NCBI GenBank assembly: GCA_020634565.1
Contig: JACKBN010000004.1
Location: 434,001-498,000, forward strand
DNA length: 64,000 bases
DNA from: Ardenticatenaceae bacterium
GTDB lineage: Bacteria; Chloroflexota; Anaerolineae; Promineifilales; Promineifilaceae
Reading direction: 5' to 3'
Every line of letters begins with the position of its first letter. Position 1 is the stretch's first letter. Under the pieces are notes generated by a model. That model saw nothing but the letters and a program-made list of their open reading frames with translations, was not told where the DNA came from and searched no databases. A program made the translations under genes and the position numbers. Below are positions 43,668 to 53,239 of this stretch, one piece after another.

Positions 43668-44636
43668 CTAACCGCGACGGCGGCGTTCGCGCGTGCGGCT
43701 GCGGCTGAGTGTGGGGGTAGCAACGGCCGTTTCCACCAGTTCATGCTCAATCGGGGCGTTAGCCAATGCCTCGCGCATGGCGGCGATGTGGGCTGGTGTG
43801 CTGCCACAGCAGGCGCCAATGATGCGTGCCCCGAAATTACGCACCTTTACCGCGTAATCGGCCATCACCTCTGGCGTGCCGTTGTAATGCAGGTGGCCAT
43901 TGACGTATTCGGGAATGCCGGCGTTGGATTTGGCCACGAAGGGATAGACCTGATTGGTGGCATACATTGCCTGGATCACGCCTTCGATTTCGGCGGGGCC
44001 ATTGCCGCAGTTACCGCCGAGGGCGGTCAGGTTCATGGCGCTGAGTTCGGTAAAAGCCTGCACCGGGGTGACGCCCATCATGGTACGGCCGTTGGTGTCA
44101 AACGTCATCGTGGCCACAATGGGGAGATCGGTTGCCTCGCGACAGCCCTCCACGGCAGCGCGCACTTCGCTCACGTCACTCATCGTCTCGATCCACAGCA
44201 CATCCACGCCACCAGCCGCCAATCCAGCCGCCTGTTCGGCAAAGGCAGCTACTGCTTCATCGTAGTTCATTGCCCCAACAGGTGCCATAATTTCGCCTGT
44301 CGGGCCAATGGAACCGCCCACAACCACGGGCTGTTCGGCGGCATCCGCTTCGGCGCGGGCCAGTTCTGCGGCGGCTTTGTTTAGCTCAAAGACGCGATCT
44401 TGTAGTTTGTGCAGCTTCAGGCGGAAGCGCGTCCCGCCGAAGGAGTTGGTGAGGACGATCTGGGACCCCGCTTCGATGTAGCCGCGATGAATGGTGCGAA
44501 TGCGGTCTGGATGGAGAACGTTCCACATTTCGGGCGGATCGCCCTGTTCCAGCCCGGCGGCCATCAGCATGGTGCCCATGCCGCCATCGGCGATCAGGTA
44601 ATCGTGGGTTGCCAGTAGTTGTTCTAATGTTGTCAT
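43668..44636 (-). CDS. Homocysteine S-methyltransferase (betaine-homocysteine type)
   Basis: A 322-residue Zn-dependent methyltransferase. It shows the N-terminal DGGMGTMLMAAGLEQGDPPEMWN, LTNSFGGTRFRL, ALGGNCGNGP (first Zn Cys) and IIGACCGSTPAHI (Cys pair). These match the Pfam S-methyl_trans fold that converts homocysteine to methionine with betaine, S-methylmethionine or a similar donor. The C terminus ends in an Arg-rich tail (SRTRERRRRG). It is co-transcribed with the DUF1638 gene. Confidence 0.9.
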   Translation of the reverse strand: MTTLEQLLATHDYLIADGGMGTMLMAAGLEQGDPPEMWNVLHPDRIRTIHRGYIEAGSQIVLTNSFGGTRFRLKLHKLQDRVFELNKAAAELARAEADAAEQPVVVGGSIGPTGEIMAPVGAMNYDEAVAAFAEQAAGLAAGGVDVLWIETMSDVSEVRAAVEGCREATDLPIVATMTFDTNGRTMMGVTPVQAFTELSAMNLTALGGNCGNGPAEIEGVIQAMYATNQVYPFVAKSNAGIPEYVNGHLHYNGTPEVMADYAVKVRNFGARIIGACCGSTPAHIAAMREALANAPIEHELVETAVATPTLSRSRTRERRRRG

Positions 44637-44725
44637 AGCTAAACCTCATCTCAGATGATTATTGTGTGGTAGCTTATCGTTTTCTGTGGCTGTGTCAACC
44701 TTCGGCAGCAGGCAATTTGGCGCTG

Positions 44726-45196
44726 TCACGATGTGTTGGCGCGGCGTTGTTGTTGAATTTGTGCCATCTGGTTGAGATGCTCCGTGTCGTGCTCTACAAG
44801 GCGTTGCACCATGAAGCGCAGGCTGGTGTTGCCTACCGTTTCATGAACGGCCGTACGCTGCCAATCGCCCGGCTTAAGGGTGTGCAGATAGCTGAGGGTG
44901 TGGTGGCGAGCATCGCGAACGGCCGTTAGCAGTTCCGCCAGCGGGACGGGCGTGAGCGATGACTCGGTTTTCGGGTGCAGGTACGGGAGATACGGCCGTT
45001 CCTCTGTCACAATCTTTTGCAAACGGGCCAAATACAGCGGTTCAATAATGGCCAGATGGCGCAGCACGTCGGCGATGGACCAGTGATCTAGGGTGGGGCG
45101 ATAGTGAACGGCCGTTTCGTCCATTCGCCGCAGCATAAACACCAAATCTTTGGGCATACTCGCCAGGGCATCCAGCAGAACGGCACGTTTACTCAT
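44726..45196 (-). CDS. DinB family protein
   Basis: About 156 residues forming a four-helix bundle. The metal-site histidines are in DHWSIADVLRHL and in RLVEHDTEHLNQM, the usual DinB/YfiT pattern. DinB-fold enzymes include thiol transferases; the specific role is unknown. The start MSKRAVLLDAL at 45196 is chosen because the upstream open frame runs into a tandem repeat; no clear ribosome-binding site is visible. Confidence 0.85.
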   Translation of the reverse strand: MSKRAVLLDALASMPKDLVFMLRRMDETAVHYRPTLDHWSIADVLRHLAIIEPLYLARLQKIVTEERPYLPYLHPKTESSLTPVPLAELLTAVRDARHHTLSYLHTLKPGDWQRTAVHETVGNTSLRFMVQRLVEHDTEHLNQMAQIQQQRRANTS

Positions 45197-45209
45197 ACGG
45201 ATGAATTGG

Positions 45210-45284
45210 ACACAGATAAACACGGATTCGCCTAAAAAAGCTTTTATCCGTGTTTATCTGTGTTTATCTGTGTTTATCTGTGTT
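45210..45284. repeat. Perfect inverted repeat plus TGTTTATCTG tandem array
   Basis: Arms 45210-45227 (ACACAGATAAACACGGAT) and 45246-45263 are exact reverse complements. From 45251 the decamer TGTTTATCTG repeats three times and part of a fourth. It lies between the UPF0182 and DinB genes (both minus strand) and could end the upstream transcript. Confidence 0.75.
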
Positions 45285-45294
45285 TTAAATCTAA

Positions 45295-48168
45295 CTATGG
45301 TGTATTGCCCGTAAGTTCCACCAGTCGGTTGAGCGTTTCTTCCAATGCGTTTAGTTCAGCACCGTAGGTGGCCCAGTCGCCATTGCGTTGGGCAGTTTGG
45401 GCAGCTTCAAAGTGGGCATCAGCGGCACTAATCAGCTCTTCAACCGTGGCATCGAGCGGCGCTGTTTCGACGGGGGTGGTGGGTTCAACGGCCGTTATTT
45501 CACCATCTTCTTCTACAACTTCTATGTCCCCAGGCGTTTCCAGCAGCAGAGCAGACAACGCGCCGTCCAGCGATGTGCCCATCGCGATGCGCGTGTCCGT
45601 GGCCACGATGACCCGCTTGAGTTCTGGCAAGGCGCTGGTGTCGGCCCGCAAGTAAACTGGTTCTACATACAGGAAGCTGTCGTTGAGCGGAATCACCAGC
45701 AAATTGCCGCGAATTACGTTAGAGCCACCCTGGTCCCATAGCGAAAACTGTTGCGAGATGTCTGGTTCCTGGTCAATGCGGCTTTCTACTTGCAACGGCC
45801 CAAAAACCAGTTCTTGCTTGGGCAGCTCGTACACCACCAGCTCACCATAATTTGCCGGATCGTTGCGCACCGCCATCCAGGCGATCATGTTGTCTTTGCC
45901 GGTGGGATTAAACGGTTGAATGAGCAAATATTCGCTTTCGCTTTCACCGGGCAGCGGCATGATGACGTAATACGCTTCCATCGGCTGCTGGTTGCCCTCA
46001 AACACTTCTTGCGGAATTTGCCACACATCTTCCTGGTTGAAGAAAACGCGCACGTCGGTCATGTGGTAGCGCAGATATTGCTGCGTTTGAATGTTAAACA
46101 AATCCTCTGGATAACGCAGATGATTTTGCAGATTTTCGGGCATCGCGCTGAACGGTTTGAACAGCCCAGGGAAGGCATTGCTGTAGGATTGAATGATGGG
46201 GTCCTGTTCGTCGGCGATGTAGTAGTTCACGGTGCCGTTGTAGGCGTCAATCGTAATTTTTACCGCGTTGCGGATGTAGTTGATATTGGTTTGGGCATCC
46301 GGCGTGGCGTAAGGGAAGCGTCTGCTGTAGGTAAACGCATCCTGAACCCAGATGAGGTTGCCTTCGTCGGTCAGCACGATGTACGGATCGCTATCCAATT
46401 CCAGGAAGGGGGTAATCATCCGCACCCGCTCCTGAATCTGGCGGTGAATTTGGATGCGGGTTTGGGTGTTGATTTCATCGCTGAGCAGCACGTTGGTGTC
46501 TCCCAGGCGAACAGCGAAGGCGAGCCGTTTGAGGAACGTATCCAACGGGACGCCGCCGGTGCCTTCATAGCTGGAGTAGACGTTTTCGTTGCCACTGGGA
46601 TAGCTAAACTCATCCCGGTCACTGCCTACGAATACTTCGTCGTTGGTAAATTCACCGTAGTAAATTTCCGGGCGGGTAACCTCCTGCGGGATTTCGCTTT
46701 CTGGTGGCAGGTTTTTGATGAAAAATTCAGGCTGGCCGTCGGCGGTAAAGCGATCAACGGGGTTCATGACGATGCCGTAGCCGTGGGTAAATTCCAGCTT
46801 TTCGTTGACCCAGGAAAGCGAGGGTAGCTTGGATTTATCCAGCTCGCGGGTGGCCAACATTACTTGCCGAATTTGGCCATCAATTTCGTAGCGATCAATG
46901 TCCACTTCGCCAAAGACGTAATACGGCCGTAATGCCTGAAGCTGCGTGTAAGTGTCATTTAGCGGGCGATAATCCCATAGGCGAATGTTGTTGAGCACTT
47001 CACTGTTGGCTGCCAAATCGCTCTGGCTGAGCGGATCGACCTGCTCAAACTGGCGCGTTTCAATCTTGTCTAGATTAAAGCCAAGGCGGGTAAAGTCGAT
47101 GTTGTACTGAATATAGGGCGTTTCGCGCACCAGCTCGTTGGGTTCAACTTCGTATCGTTGCAGCAGGGCGGGATAAATGCCACCCACTATAATGGTGGTG
47201 AGCAGCCACAAACCGCCGGCGACGAGCAACGGCCGTAAACTCAGCCGGAACACGTTGAAGAACATCACCAAGGCTGCCAGTGCCATAAACGCTATCTGCC
47301 CGTACAGGGCGTACAGCGACGCATTGACATCCGTGTAGCTGGCGCCAAACACCACGCCCCGTGCCGAATAGTTGAGGTTAAAAATCTCAAACATATTGCC
47401 GCTGGCCCACAATAGCAGAATAATGCCAGCCAACAGCGCTACGTGCTGCCGCAAAACGGCCGATTCCCAGGGCCGCCATTTGCCGCGCTGGATATCCAAA
47501 ACGTTGTTGACGGCGTAGATGGCTAACACGCCCAGCGTCGCCAGCAGCAGCAGCGAGACCAGCCATTGCTGCAAAGCCTCATACACGGGCAGCTCAAACA
47601 GGTAAAAGCTAATGTCCCGATTGAAGATGGGATCATTGGTGCCAAACGGAACGCGATTGAGGAACAGCAGAAATTCGTCCCAGCGCACGGCGATAGAGCT
47701 GGCAAAGCCAAAAGAGAGGAAGAGCGCTATGCCGGTCAAAATCCATTTGACGCCGCTGATTTGTAAGAACTTGGGATTGAAGGGTGGGGTGGCTTTAATA
47801 GCCCGCCGCCGCGCCAGCTGCCAGTTGCCCCACAAGATGAGGAACGTGATGATGAAGAAGGCGACGAAGCTAAAAAATTGGTAACTCCAGCGCGTCAGCC
47901 AGACGTTTTGGTAGTTAAGTTCTGAAAACCAGAGCCAATCGGTGTAAACACCTACAATCCAGTTGATGCTGATAAAGAGCAAAAACAAAATGGCGAAAAT
48001 CCACCAGCCTCGTCGGCTGCCCCGCGGGCTTTGGGGGCGGTTGGGGAAAGGTGGGCGCGGCTTGCCACCGTCGTTGCCTTCGCCTCCCTCACCTTTATTG
48101 CCTTCCCAGCCAGCTTCTTCCATGGCTCGCCGGAACACTTCTGGGATATCCCAGTTATCACGACTCAT
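45295..48168 (-). CDS. UPF0182 family large membrane protein
   Basis: A 957-residue protein. After a Gly/Pro-rich cytosolic start come seven helices in residues about 55-340 (WWIFAILFLLFISINWIVG; FIITFLILWGNW), then a large outer domain with RETPYIQYNIDFTRLGFNLD, INTQTRIQIHRQIQERV, EFTHGYGIVMNPVD and GGSNVIRGNLLVIPL, all family hallmarks. The function is unknown. The end (about 880-957) is an acidic linker and a helical pair. The start at 48168 (MSRDNWDIPEVF) fits the family; the open frame reaches 48231. Confidence 0.92.
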   Translation of the reverse strand: MSRDNWDIPEVFRRAMEEAGWEGNKGEGGEGNDGGKPRPPFPNRPQSPRGSRRGWWIFAILFLLFISINWIVGVYTDWLWFSELNYQNVWLTRWSYQFFSFVAFFIITFLILWGNWQLARRRAIKATPPFNPKFLQISGVKWILTGIALFLSFGFASSIAVRWDEFLLFLNRVPFGTNDPIFNRDISFYLFELPVYEALQQWLVSLLLLATLGVLAIYAVNNVLDIQRGKWRPWESAVLRQHVALLAGIILLLWASGNMFEIFNLNYSARGVVFGASYTDVNASLYALYGQIAFMALAALVMFFNVFRLSLRPLLVAGGLWLLTTIIVGGIYPALLQRYEVEPNELVRETPYIQYNIDFTRLGFNLDKIETRQFEQVDPLSQSDLAANSEVLNNIRLWDYRPLNDTYTQLQALRPYYVFGEVDIDRYEIDGQIRQVMLATRELDKSKLPSLSWVNEKLEFTHGYGIVMNPVDRFTADGQPEFFIKNLPPESEIPQEVTRPEIYYGEFTNDEVFVGSDRDEFSYPSGNENVYSSYEGTGGVPLDTFLKRLAFAVRLGDTNVLLSDEINTQTRIQIHRQIQERVRMITPFLELDSDPYIVLTDEGNLIWVQDAFTYSRRFPYATPDAQTNINYIRNAVKITIDAYNGTVNYYIADEQDPIIQSYSNAFPGLFKPFSAMPENLQNHLRYPEDLFNIQTQQYLRYHMTDVRVFFNQEDVWQIPQEVFEGNQQPMEAYYVIMPLPGESESEYLLIQPFNPTGKDNMIAWMAVRNDPANYGELVVYELPKQELVFGPLQVESRIDQEPDISQQFSLWDQGGSNVIRGNLLVIPLNDSFLYVEPVYLRADTSALPELKRVIVATDTRIAMGTSLDGALSALLLETPGDIEVVEEDGEITAVEPTTPVETAPLDATVEELISAADAHFEAAQTAQRNGDWATYGAELNALEETLNRLVELTGNTP

Positions 48169-48515
48169 TTTTTCCGTCCTATTGGTTTTATTGTGATCGG
48201 GTGGATGGTTAAGGTTACTTTTGGGAAACAAGTGAAAGTGGGAAAGTTACGCTTACTTTTACTTCTTGTTGATTTTCCACCGATCATGTGTGCATTCACT
48301 GTCTATTTTCCCACATTTTTGGCTTAAAATGATGAGACGGCAGTGAGAACGGCCGTTCCGCACCCGCTCTTTGGCCATGGTGAGCATAGACTTGCCTGTA
48401 TTTTACCAGATGCCGGGATAAGTCGTGAATGTGTCTTGCCGAGCTGTTAAAGTAAGTTGTGAGCGCCAGAGGTTCTCTAAAGAATGAATGCAGCACCGAC
48501 AATTGGAGGTATCCC
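48169..48515. other. Intergenic region between divergent genes
   Basis: About 350 bases between UPF0182 (-) and the split-barrel gene (+). It holds one ACGGCCGT copy (48347-48354) and AT-rich promoter-like stretches. I see no supported gene. Confidence 0.5.
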
Positions 48516-48947
48516 ATGAAGAAAATGAGCAAGGCAGAAGCATACGAATTTTTAGCGAAGGGCACCCGCACGGGCAAGTTAGCCACGGTACGGGAAGACG
48601 GCCGTCCGCATGTTGCGCCCATCTGGTTTGTGTTGGACGGCGATGATTTGATCTTCAACACCTGGCATGAATCGGTGAAGGGGAAGAATTTGGTACGAGA
48701 CGGCCGTATCGCTCTCACCGTCGATGAAGAAGTGGCGCCCTACGCTTTTGTGATAGTGGAAGGGACTGTAGAAATCACCGAGAATGATCCGGCGGAGAGC
48801 CTGAAGTGGGCCACGCGCATCGGTGCCCGCTACATGGGCGAAGATCAGGCGGAAGCGTTTGGCAAGCGCAACAGCGTGCCCGGCGAGCTCTTGCTGCGCA
48901 TCAAGGTAGATAAAATTGTGGCCCAGAAGGATTTGGCGGCCTGGTAA
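48516..48947 (+). CDS. PPOX-class (flavin/F420-type split barrel) protein
   Basis: A 143-residue protein. GTRTGKLATVREDGRPHVAPIWFVLDGDDLIFNT and the later LVRDGRIALTVDEE segment match the pyridoxamine-phosphate-oxidase-like split barrel that binds FMN or F420. Members reduce or oxidise small molecules or take part in heme handling; the substrate is unknown. GGAGG precedes the ATG at 48516, preferred to an open frame back to 48459. Confidence 0.87.
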   Translation: MKKMSKAEAYEFLAKGTRTGKLATVREDGRPHVAPIWFVLDGDDLIFNTWHESVKGKNLVRDGRIALTVDEEVAPYAFVIVEGTVEITENDPAESLKWATRIGARYMGEDQAEAFGKRNSVPGELLLRIKVDKIVAQKDLAAW

Positions 48948-48973
48948 ACCGCCTGTTGCTGTTATCAAACTGC

Positions 48974-49007
48974 CAAGCCCTCTGAGGTTTAGCTAAACCT
49001 CAGAGGG
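48974..49007. terminator. Perfect palindromic hairpin between convergent genes
   Basis: AGCCCTCTGAGGTTT and its exact reverse complement are separated by AGCT. It lies between the split-barrel gene (+) and the repeat protein (-) and is a likely two-way terminator. Confidence 0.7.
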
Positions 49008-49024
49008 CTGTATTCAGACGTTCG

Positions 49025-51844
49025 TTAACGAACAGTCATGGGCAGGTAGATATCAAAAGGCGATGCGTCAAACGTGAGCACCCACAGCTCGCCACTGAGA
49101 AGATAATCTTCCGCGCCAAAGAAAACACGGCCGTTTAGCACCGTAAAGTCGTACGGTTCTGACCCCCAAAACGGGTTGATATCTGCAACCAGATAGGTGC
49201 CAGCCTCTGTGCCGTCCGAGGCCCATAACTCTTCCCCTATGGTGTCGTCGGAAATAGCCGCAAACAGCACGATATTCCCTGACTCCCCATCCAGGGGCGT
49301 AATGTAATATGGGTAAGAGCTATCAGACAGATTGTTGGTGGTAAGGTCAGTGACCAGCTTGGTTCCAGCTGCGGTGCCGTCGCTGATCCACAATTCCTCG
49401 CCGTTGGCGTCGGTTCGGGCAGAAAAGAAGAGGGTGCCATTTACGGCCGTAAACTCGGCTGGATCAGAACCGTTTGGGCCACTGTTGATATCCTTTACCA
49501 GGCTAGTGCCACTTTCGGTGCCATCGGTCCGCCACAGTTCCGCGCCGACACCGTCTCCTTCAGCGGAAAAGTAAATCCAATTCCCAATCGCCGTAATATC
49601 GTACGGATTACTACTGCCACTGCTGTTCAAATCTTTAACCATGCGCGTGCCCGCAGAGGTGCCATCGCTCACCCACAGTTCCACACCGTGCGTACCGTCA
49701 TAAGGGGCAAAGTAAAGCAAGTTGCCCTCCGCCTTCAGAAAGCTGAAGAAAGTGTCGGTTGCCGCCCCATCAATGTTTTTAACCAACATGGTGCCGCCCA
49801 CGGTGCCATCGGTGGCCCACAGCTCTTCACCGTTGATGCCATCGTCGGCCACAAAGAAGAGATGGGTGTCGGTGGCTTCCAGGAAGTAGGGGTTGCCAGC
49901 GTTGGCCCCACTCTGAATGTCGGCAAAGAGGCTGGTGCCGTCTGTGGTGCCGTCGCTGCGCCACAGTTCGCTGCCATGTACTCCATCATCCGCGATAAAG
50001 TAGACGTAATTGCCAAATACGGTCAATCCTGCTATGTCCGCTCCGTTGATCCCTGGGTAGATATCTTTTACCAGCTGGGTACCGACCGAGGTGCCATCGG
50101 TAACCCACAGTTCCAGCCCGTCCGTGTCGTTTTCTGCACCAAACAGCAGCTTGTTGCCCAGTTGGGCAAACTGGGTGAAGTAGGTGCTGCTCCGCCCGGG
50201 CGTAATGTCGGCAATCATGGTGGAGTTGGCCAGTGTGCCATCACTGACCCACAGCTCTTCGCCGTAGACATTGTCACGGGCCGTAAACACGAGGCCATTG
50301 CCCAGTGGGGTCATATGATCGGGCCAGGAGCCTTCGTTGCTTTTGTCGGGGATGTCTACCAAGACGGTTGTGCCTGATTTGGTGCCATCACTTTGGTACA
50401 TCTCTGAGCCGGCGGTGGGGCCGAAGGCGGTGAAGATCAGCGTGCTGTTCCATTCGGTGAGGCTGTAGGGGTCTGAGGAGGCTGCGCCGGGGTAAACTTC
50501 GAGCAGGATGGTGCCTGCCTCGGTGCCGTCGCTGAACCACAGCTCGCGGTCGTTTACGGCGTTAGAGGCCACAAAAAAGAGTTTGTCGGCAACGGCCGTT
50601 AAATAAGCCGGAGAACTGCTCCCCGCGCCTGCGTCAATATCTTTTACCAGTACCGTGCCTACGGCCGTACCATCCGTTTTCCACAATTCTGAGCCGGTAT
50701 TGATATCATAGCCACGGAAATAAACGTGCCCGTTTGCAATGACTGGGTCGTACATGCTAGAGTTGCCAGAGCCTGGATTCATGTCTTTCACCATGCTGGT
50801 GCCGCCCACCGTGCCGTCGCTCAGCCATAACTCACGGCCGTTTATGCCATCGTCTGCCGTAAATAGAACGTTGCTGCCAATGGCAATCATGGAACTGGGT
50901 GTAGAGGCAGCCGATGCCGGGCGAATTTCAATCTCCGTCGCATTGCCCAGCGTGCCATCCGAGACCCACAGTTCATAATTCGACAATGAATCTCTGGCCG
51001 TCATGAATAGCAACGTGCCGTTGGTGACAATTTCTGTGCCTGCCTGGCCGGAACCGGTGGGATGAATATCTACCACAAGCCCGGTATTGGCGGCGGTGCC
51101 GTCGGTGCGCCACAGTTCCGTGCCGTTGGTGCCGTCATCGGCCCGGAAATACAAAATACCACCCATGGCCACAAACCCGGACGGATTACTGTTGCTCGAT
51201 CCTGGGTTGATATCTTTAAGCAGGACGGTGCCGCTTTCGGTCCCATCGGTCCGCCATAATTCATTGCCATTTACCCCGTCATCTGCCTGGAAGAAGGCAA
51301 CGCTGCCTACGGCGTAGATGTTGGAAATCTGGGCATAATTCGCGCCAGGGTTGATGTTTTTGACCATGACTGTGCCACCTTCGGTGCCATCACTGATCCA
51401 TAGCTCTTCGCCATTGACGCCGTCGGAAGCAGAAAATAGGATCTTGCCGTTTAGCTCGGTCATATTTCTGGCGTTGCTGTTTTCAAACCCAGGGCGAATA
51501 TCTTTGACGAGTTTTGTGCCATTCTGCGTGCCGTCGCTAAGCCACAGCTCTTCACCATGCGTATCGTCGGTGGCCACAAAGTAGATTTGCCCGCCAACAA
51601 CCAGATAGTTGGACGGTTTTGAGCCGCTAGGGTGGGTATTCAGATCGAGGATGGTGGGGGTGGGGAGGGGGCTGGCAACGGCCGTTGCCAGACGTTCATC
51701 ATTTGCTTTGGCCCCAACCAGGGGTACCAAAGCCATCAGTATCAAGAAAATAACACTTTTGTTTCCGCTAAGTGATAGGTGACGATGGCGATTAACCAGC
51801 CCATAATTGTAGGTGCTGAAATCTACAGGAGGGCAAAATGTCAA
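49025..51844 (-). CDS. ELWxxDGT repeat protein, exported, 5' end replaced by an IS
   Basis: A 939-residue frame with 17 copies of a roughly 48-residue repeat built around ELWxxDGTxxGTxLVKDI and ending YFVADDGxxGxE, plus a last degenerate copy (ELWVLTFDAS). These repeats form a beta-propeller-like surface protein. A hydrophobic segment (VIFLILMALVPLVGAKA) is the signal peptide. The first 28 codons (51844 to about 51762) lie inside the neighbouring IS end, so the native start was cut off; expression must use an IS-borne TTG or ATG, or an internal codon. The C terminus IYLPMTVR is a YLP-type tail that I associate with secreted Chloroflexota proteins. Confidence 0.82.
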   Translation of the reverse strand: MTFCPPVDFSTYNYGLVNRHRHLSLSGNKSVIFLILMALVPLVGAKANDERLATAVASPLPTPTILDLNTHPSGSKPSNYLVVGGQIYFVATDDTHGEELWLSDGTQNGTKLVKDIRPGFENSNARNMTELNGKILFSASDGVNGEELWISDGTEGGTVMVKNINPGANYAQISNIYAVGSVAFFQADDGVNGNELWRTDGTESGTVLLKDINPGSSNSNPSGFVAMGGILYFRADDGTNGTELWRTDGTAANTGLVVDIHPTGSGQAGTEIVTNGTLLFMTARDSLSNYELWVSDGTLGNATEIEIRPASAASTPSSMIAIGSNVLFTADDGINGRELWLSDGTVGGTSMVKDMNPGSGNSSMYDPVIANGHVYFRGYDINTGSELWKTDGTAVGTVLVKDIDAGAGSSSPAYLTAVADKLFFVASNAVNDRELWFSDGTEAGTILLEVYPGAASSDPYSLTEWNSTLIFTAFGPTAGSEMYQSDGTKSGTTVLVDIPDKSNEGSWPDHMTPLGNGLVFTARDNVYGEELWVSDGTLANSTMIADITPGRSSTYFTQFAQLGNKLLFGAENDTDGLELWVTDGTSVGTQLVKDIYPGINGADIAGLTVFGNYVYFIADDGVHGSELWRSDGTTDGTSLFADIQSGANAGNPYFLEATDTHLFFVADDGINGEELWATDGTVGGTMLVKNIDGAATDTFFSFLKAEGNLLYFAPYDGTHGVELWVSDGTSAGTRMVKDLNSSGSSNPYDITAIGNWIYFSAEGDGVGAELWRTDGTESGTSLVKDINSGPNGSDPAEFTAVNGTLFFSARTDANGEELWISDGTAAGTKLVTDLTTNNLSDSSYPYYITPLDGESGNIVLFAAISDDTIGEELWASDGTEAGTYLVADINPFWGSEPYDFTVLNGRVFFGAEDYLLSGELWVLTFDASPFDIYLPMTVR

Positions 51845-53239
51845 TCGCCATCACTCAAACTATACATGTTTTACAAATAATCGTACAAACCGTACCCGTG
51901 GGTACGAATCTCGCACTTTTACAATTGATGTGGACGATTCTAAATGGCTCATTTGTGCAAAGCCGAGGCGCGATTTTCCCCGCCTTGAAAGCAAATGGGT
52001 TTTCATCGGAAGAAAGCCGACGGATATGGAGAGCCTTCCGTCATGGTGTCTGGTATATCAATGAATGCCTTGCCCGATGGCACAGCTATGTTTTGTCTGA
52101 AGGAAAATGGCAAAGCCATGAATATGAAGGGTATCGACCAGTTGCCGTTGACTGGACAGCATTTTGGCGGTTCAAACTTAAAGGATGGACGGGAAAGATG
52201 TTTCACAGCTTGGCAGGACGAGCACTATGTGGTGTTGGTTTTGGTGTTATTTGCCAGGTTGGGCAGGTTGACGGGCAACGCATTCCGCTGCTACGTCAAA
52301 TCATTCGCACCAACAAGAAAGACCGAAGCGAAGCCACACTCAAAGCTGATACCTTGCGCTGGGTCAAGCATCATTTGGCTGAGGGCGAAGTGGCGATTGC
52401 CGATGCGGGTGTGGAAATCAGTGACATGCAGGCGGTTGGTATGGGGCAATATGTGATTCGGCTGGCCCTTAACTGCACAGGTCGTCGTAATTACTTGCCA
52501 GAATACAAAGGACGCGGCTGCCGACCCAAATGGGGTGAAAAAGTCCGCCCCTTGCCACGCACCCATCTGGAAAAAGAGATAGAAGCGACTCCACCTGATA
52601 GAGAAGAAGTCATTCATTTTCAGGGGCGCGAAATCGTTGCCCAGGGCTGGGTTGAGTTGATTCCATCAACATACAAACCGGGGCAAGCACCTGAAACCTT
52701 CACGTTTTGGGTTTTCTTCGACCCTTTGTATGACAAGCCGCTGGTTTTGGGAACCAATCTGCAGCAGGCAGACCCTTTGACCATCTTCTGCCTGTATCAA
52801 GACCGGTGGTCGGTAGAGCAAATCCCGTTGGTAGCCAAGCAGATGTTAGGCTTGCACCGTCAATTCGTCTTTGCTCCAGAGTCTTGTGCTCGTTTGCCAG
52901 AACTGGCTTTATTGATGGCCAATATCTTGACCTATCTGGTGACCGTCTTACCCCCGATGCCAACTGGCTTTTGGGATAGACGCCCAAAAAAACATCTGGC
53001 CGTCTGCGTCGGGTCTTAGCGGGCGAGTTTTTTCCTAAAGATACCCTCTCTGACCCCCAACTTCGCAAAAAAGCATCGGTTACGGCGCATTTGCCCAAGG
53101 GAGTAGCGGCGCATCGGCGGCAAAAAGCGCCGACTTAACCATTCACATCAATTTGACACGGTTTTACAACCGATTTTTCAATGTTCACCGCTTTGAGCTA
53201 TCGCTCAAAGTCTTTTGTCAATGCCGCGTTAGCGGAAAC
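51762..53239 (+). mobile_element. IS4-family insertion sequence, about 1.48 kb
   Basis: An 11-base terminal inverted repeat is visible: GTTTCCGCTAA at 51762-51772 and its complement at 53229-53239. It encloses one transposase with the IS4 Y-R-E-K motif. No clear target duplication is seen, so exact ends are uncertain. The element contains no ACGGCCGT, unlike its host surroundings, which points to foreign origin. Confidence 0.75.
51838..53138 (+). CDS. IS4-family transposase, with a -1 frame change at an A7 run
   Basis: The catalytic residues are in VDWTAFWRF (D), AIADAGVEISD (D) and YQDRWSVEQIPLVAK (Y-2-R-3-E-6-K). In the zero frame the protein stops at 53019 after 393 residues (VCVGS). At 52986-52992 the run A AAA AAA C allows a -1 slip; reading then continues TSGRLRRVLAGEFFPKDTL to TAA at 53138, giving about 433 residues. 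The extension is rich in basic residues like a native C terminus, so either programmed slippage or a one-base loss is likely. AGGAGGG precedes the ATG. Confidence 0.8.

Noticed and set aside
45751..46827. 358-residue plus-strand frame opposite UPF0182
   Set aside because: Antisense shadow; the UPF0182 protein has clear family segments across the whole region.
51838..53019. Transposase ending at 53019 as the complete product
   Set aside because: The last residues (KKHLAVCVGS) look like out-of-frame sequence, whereas the -1 frame continues with a basic tail to 53138.
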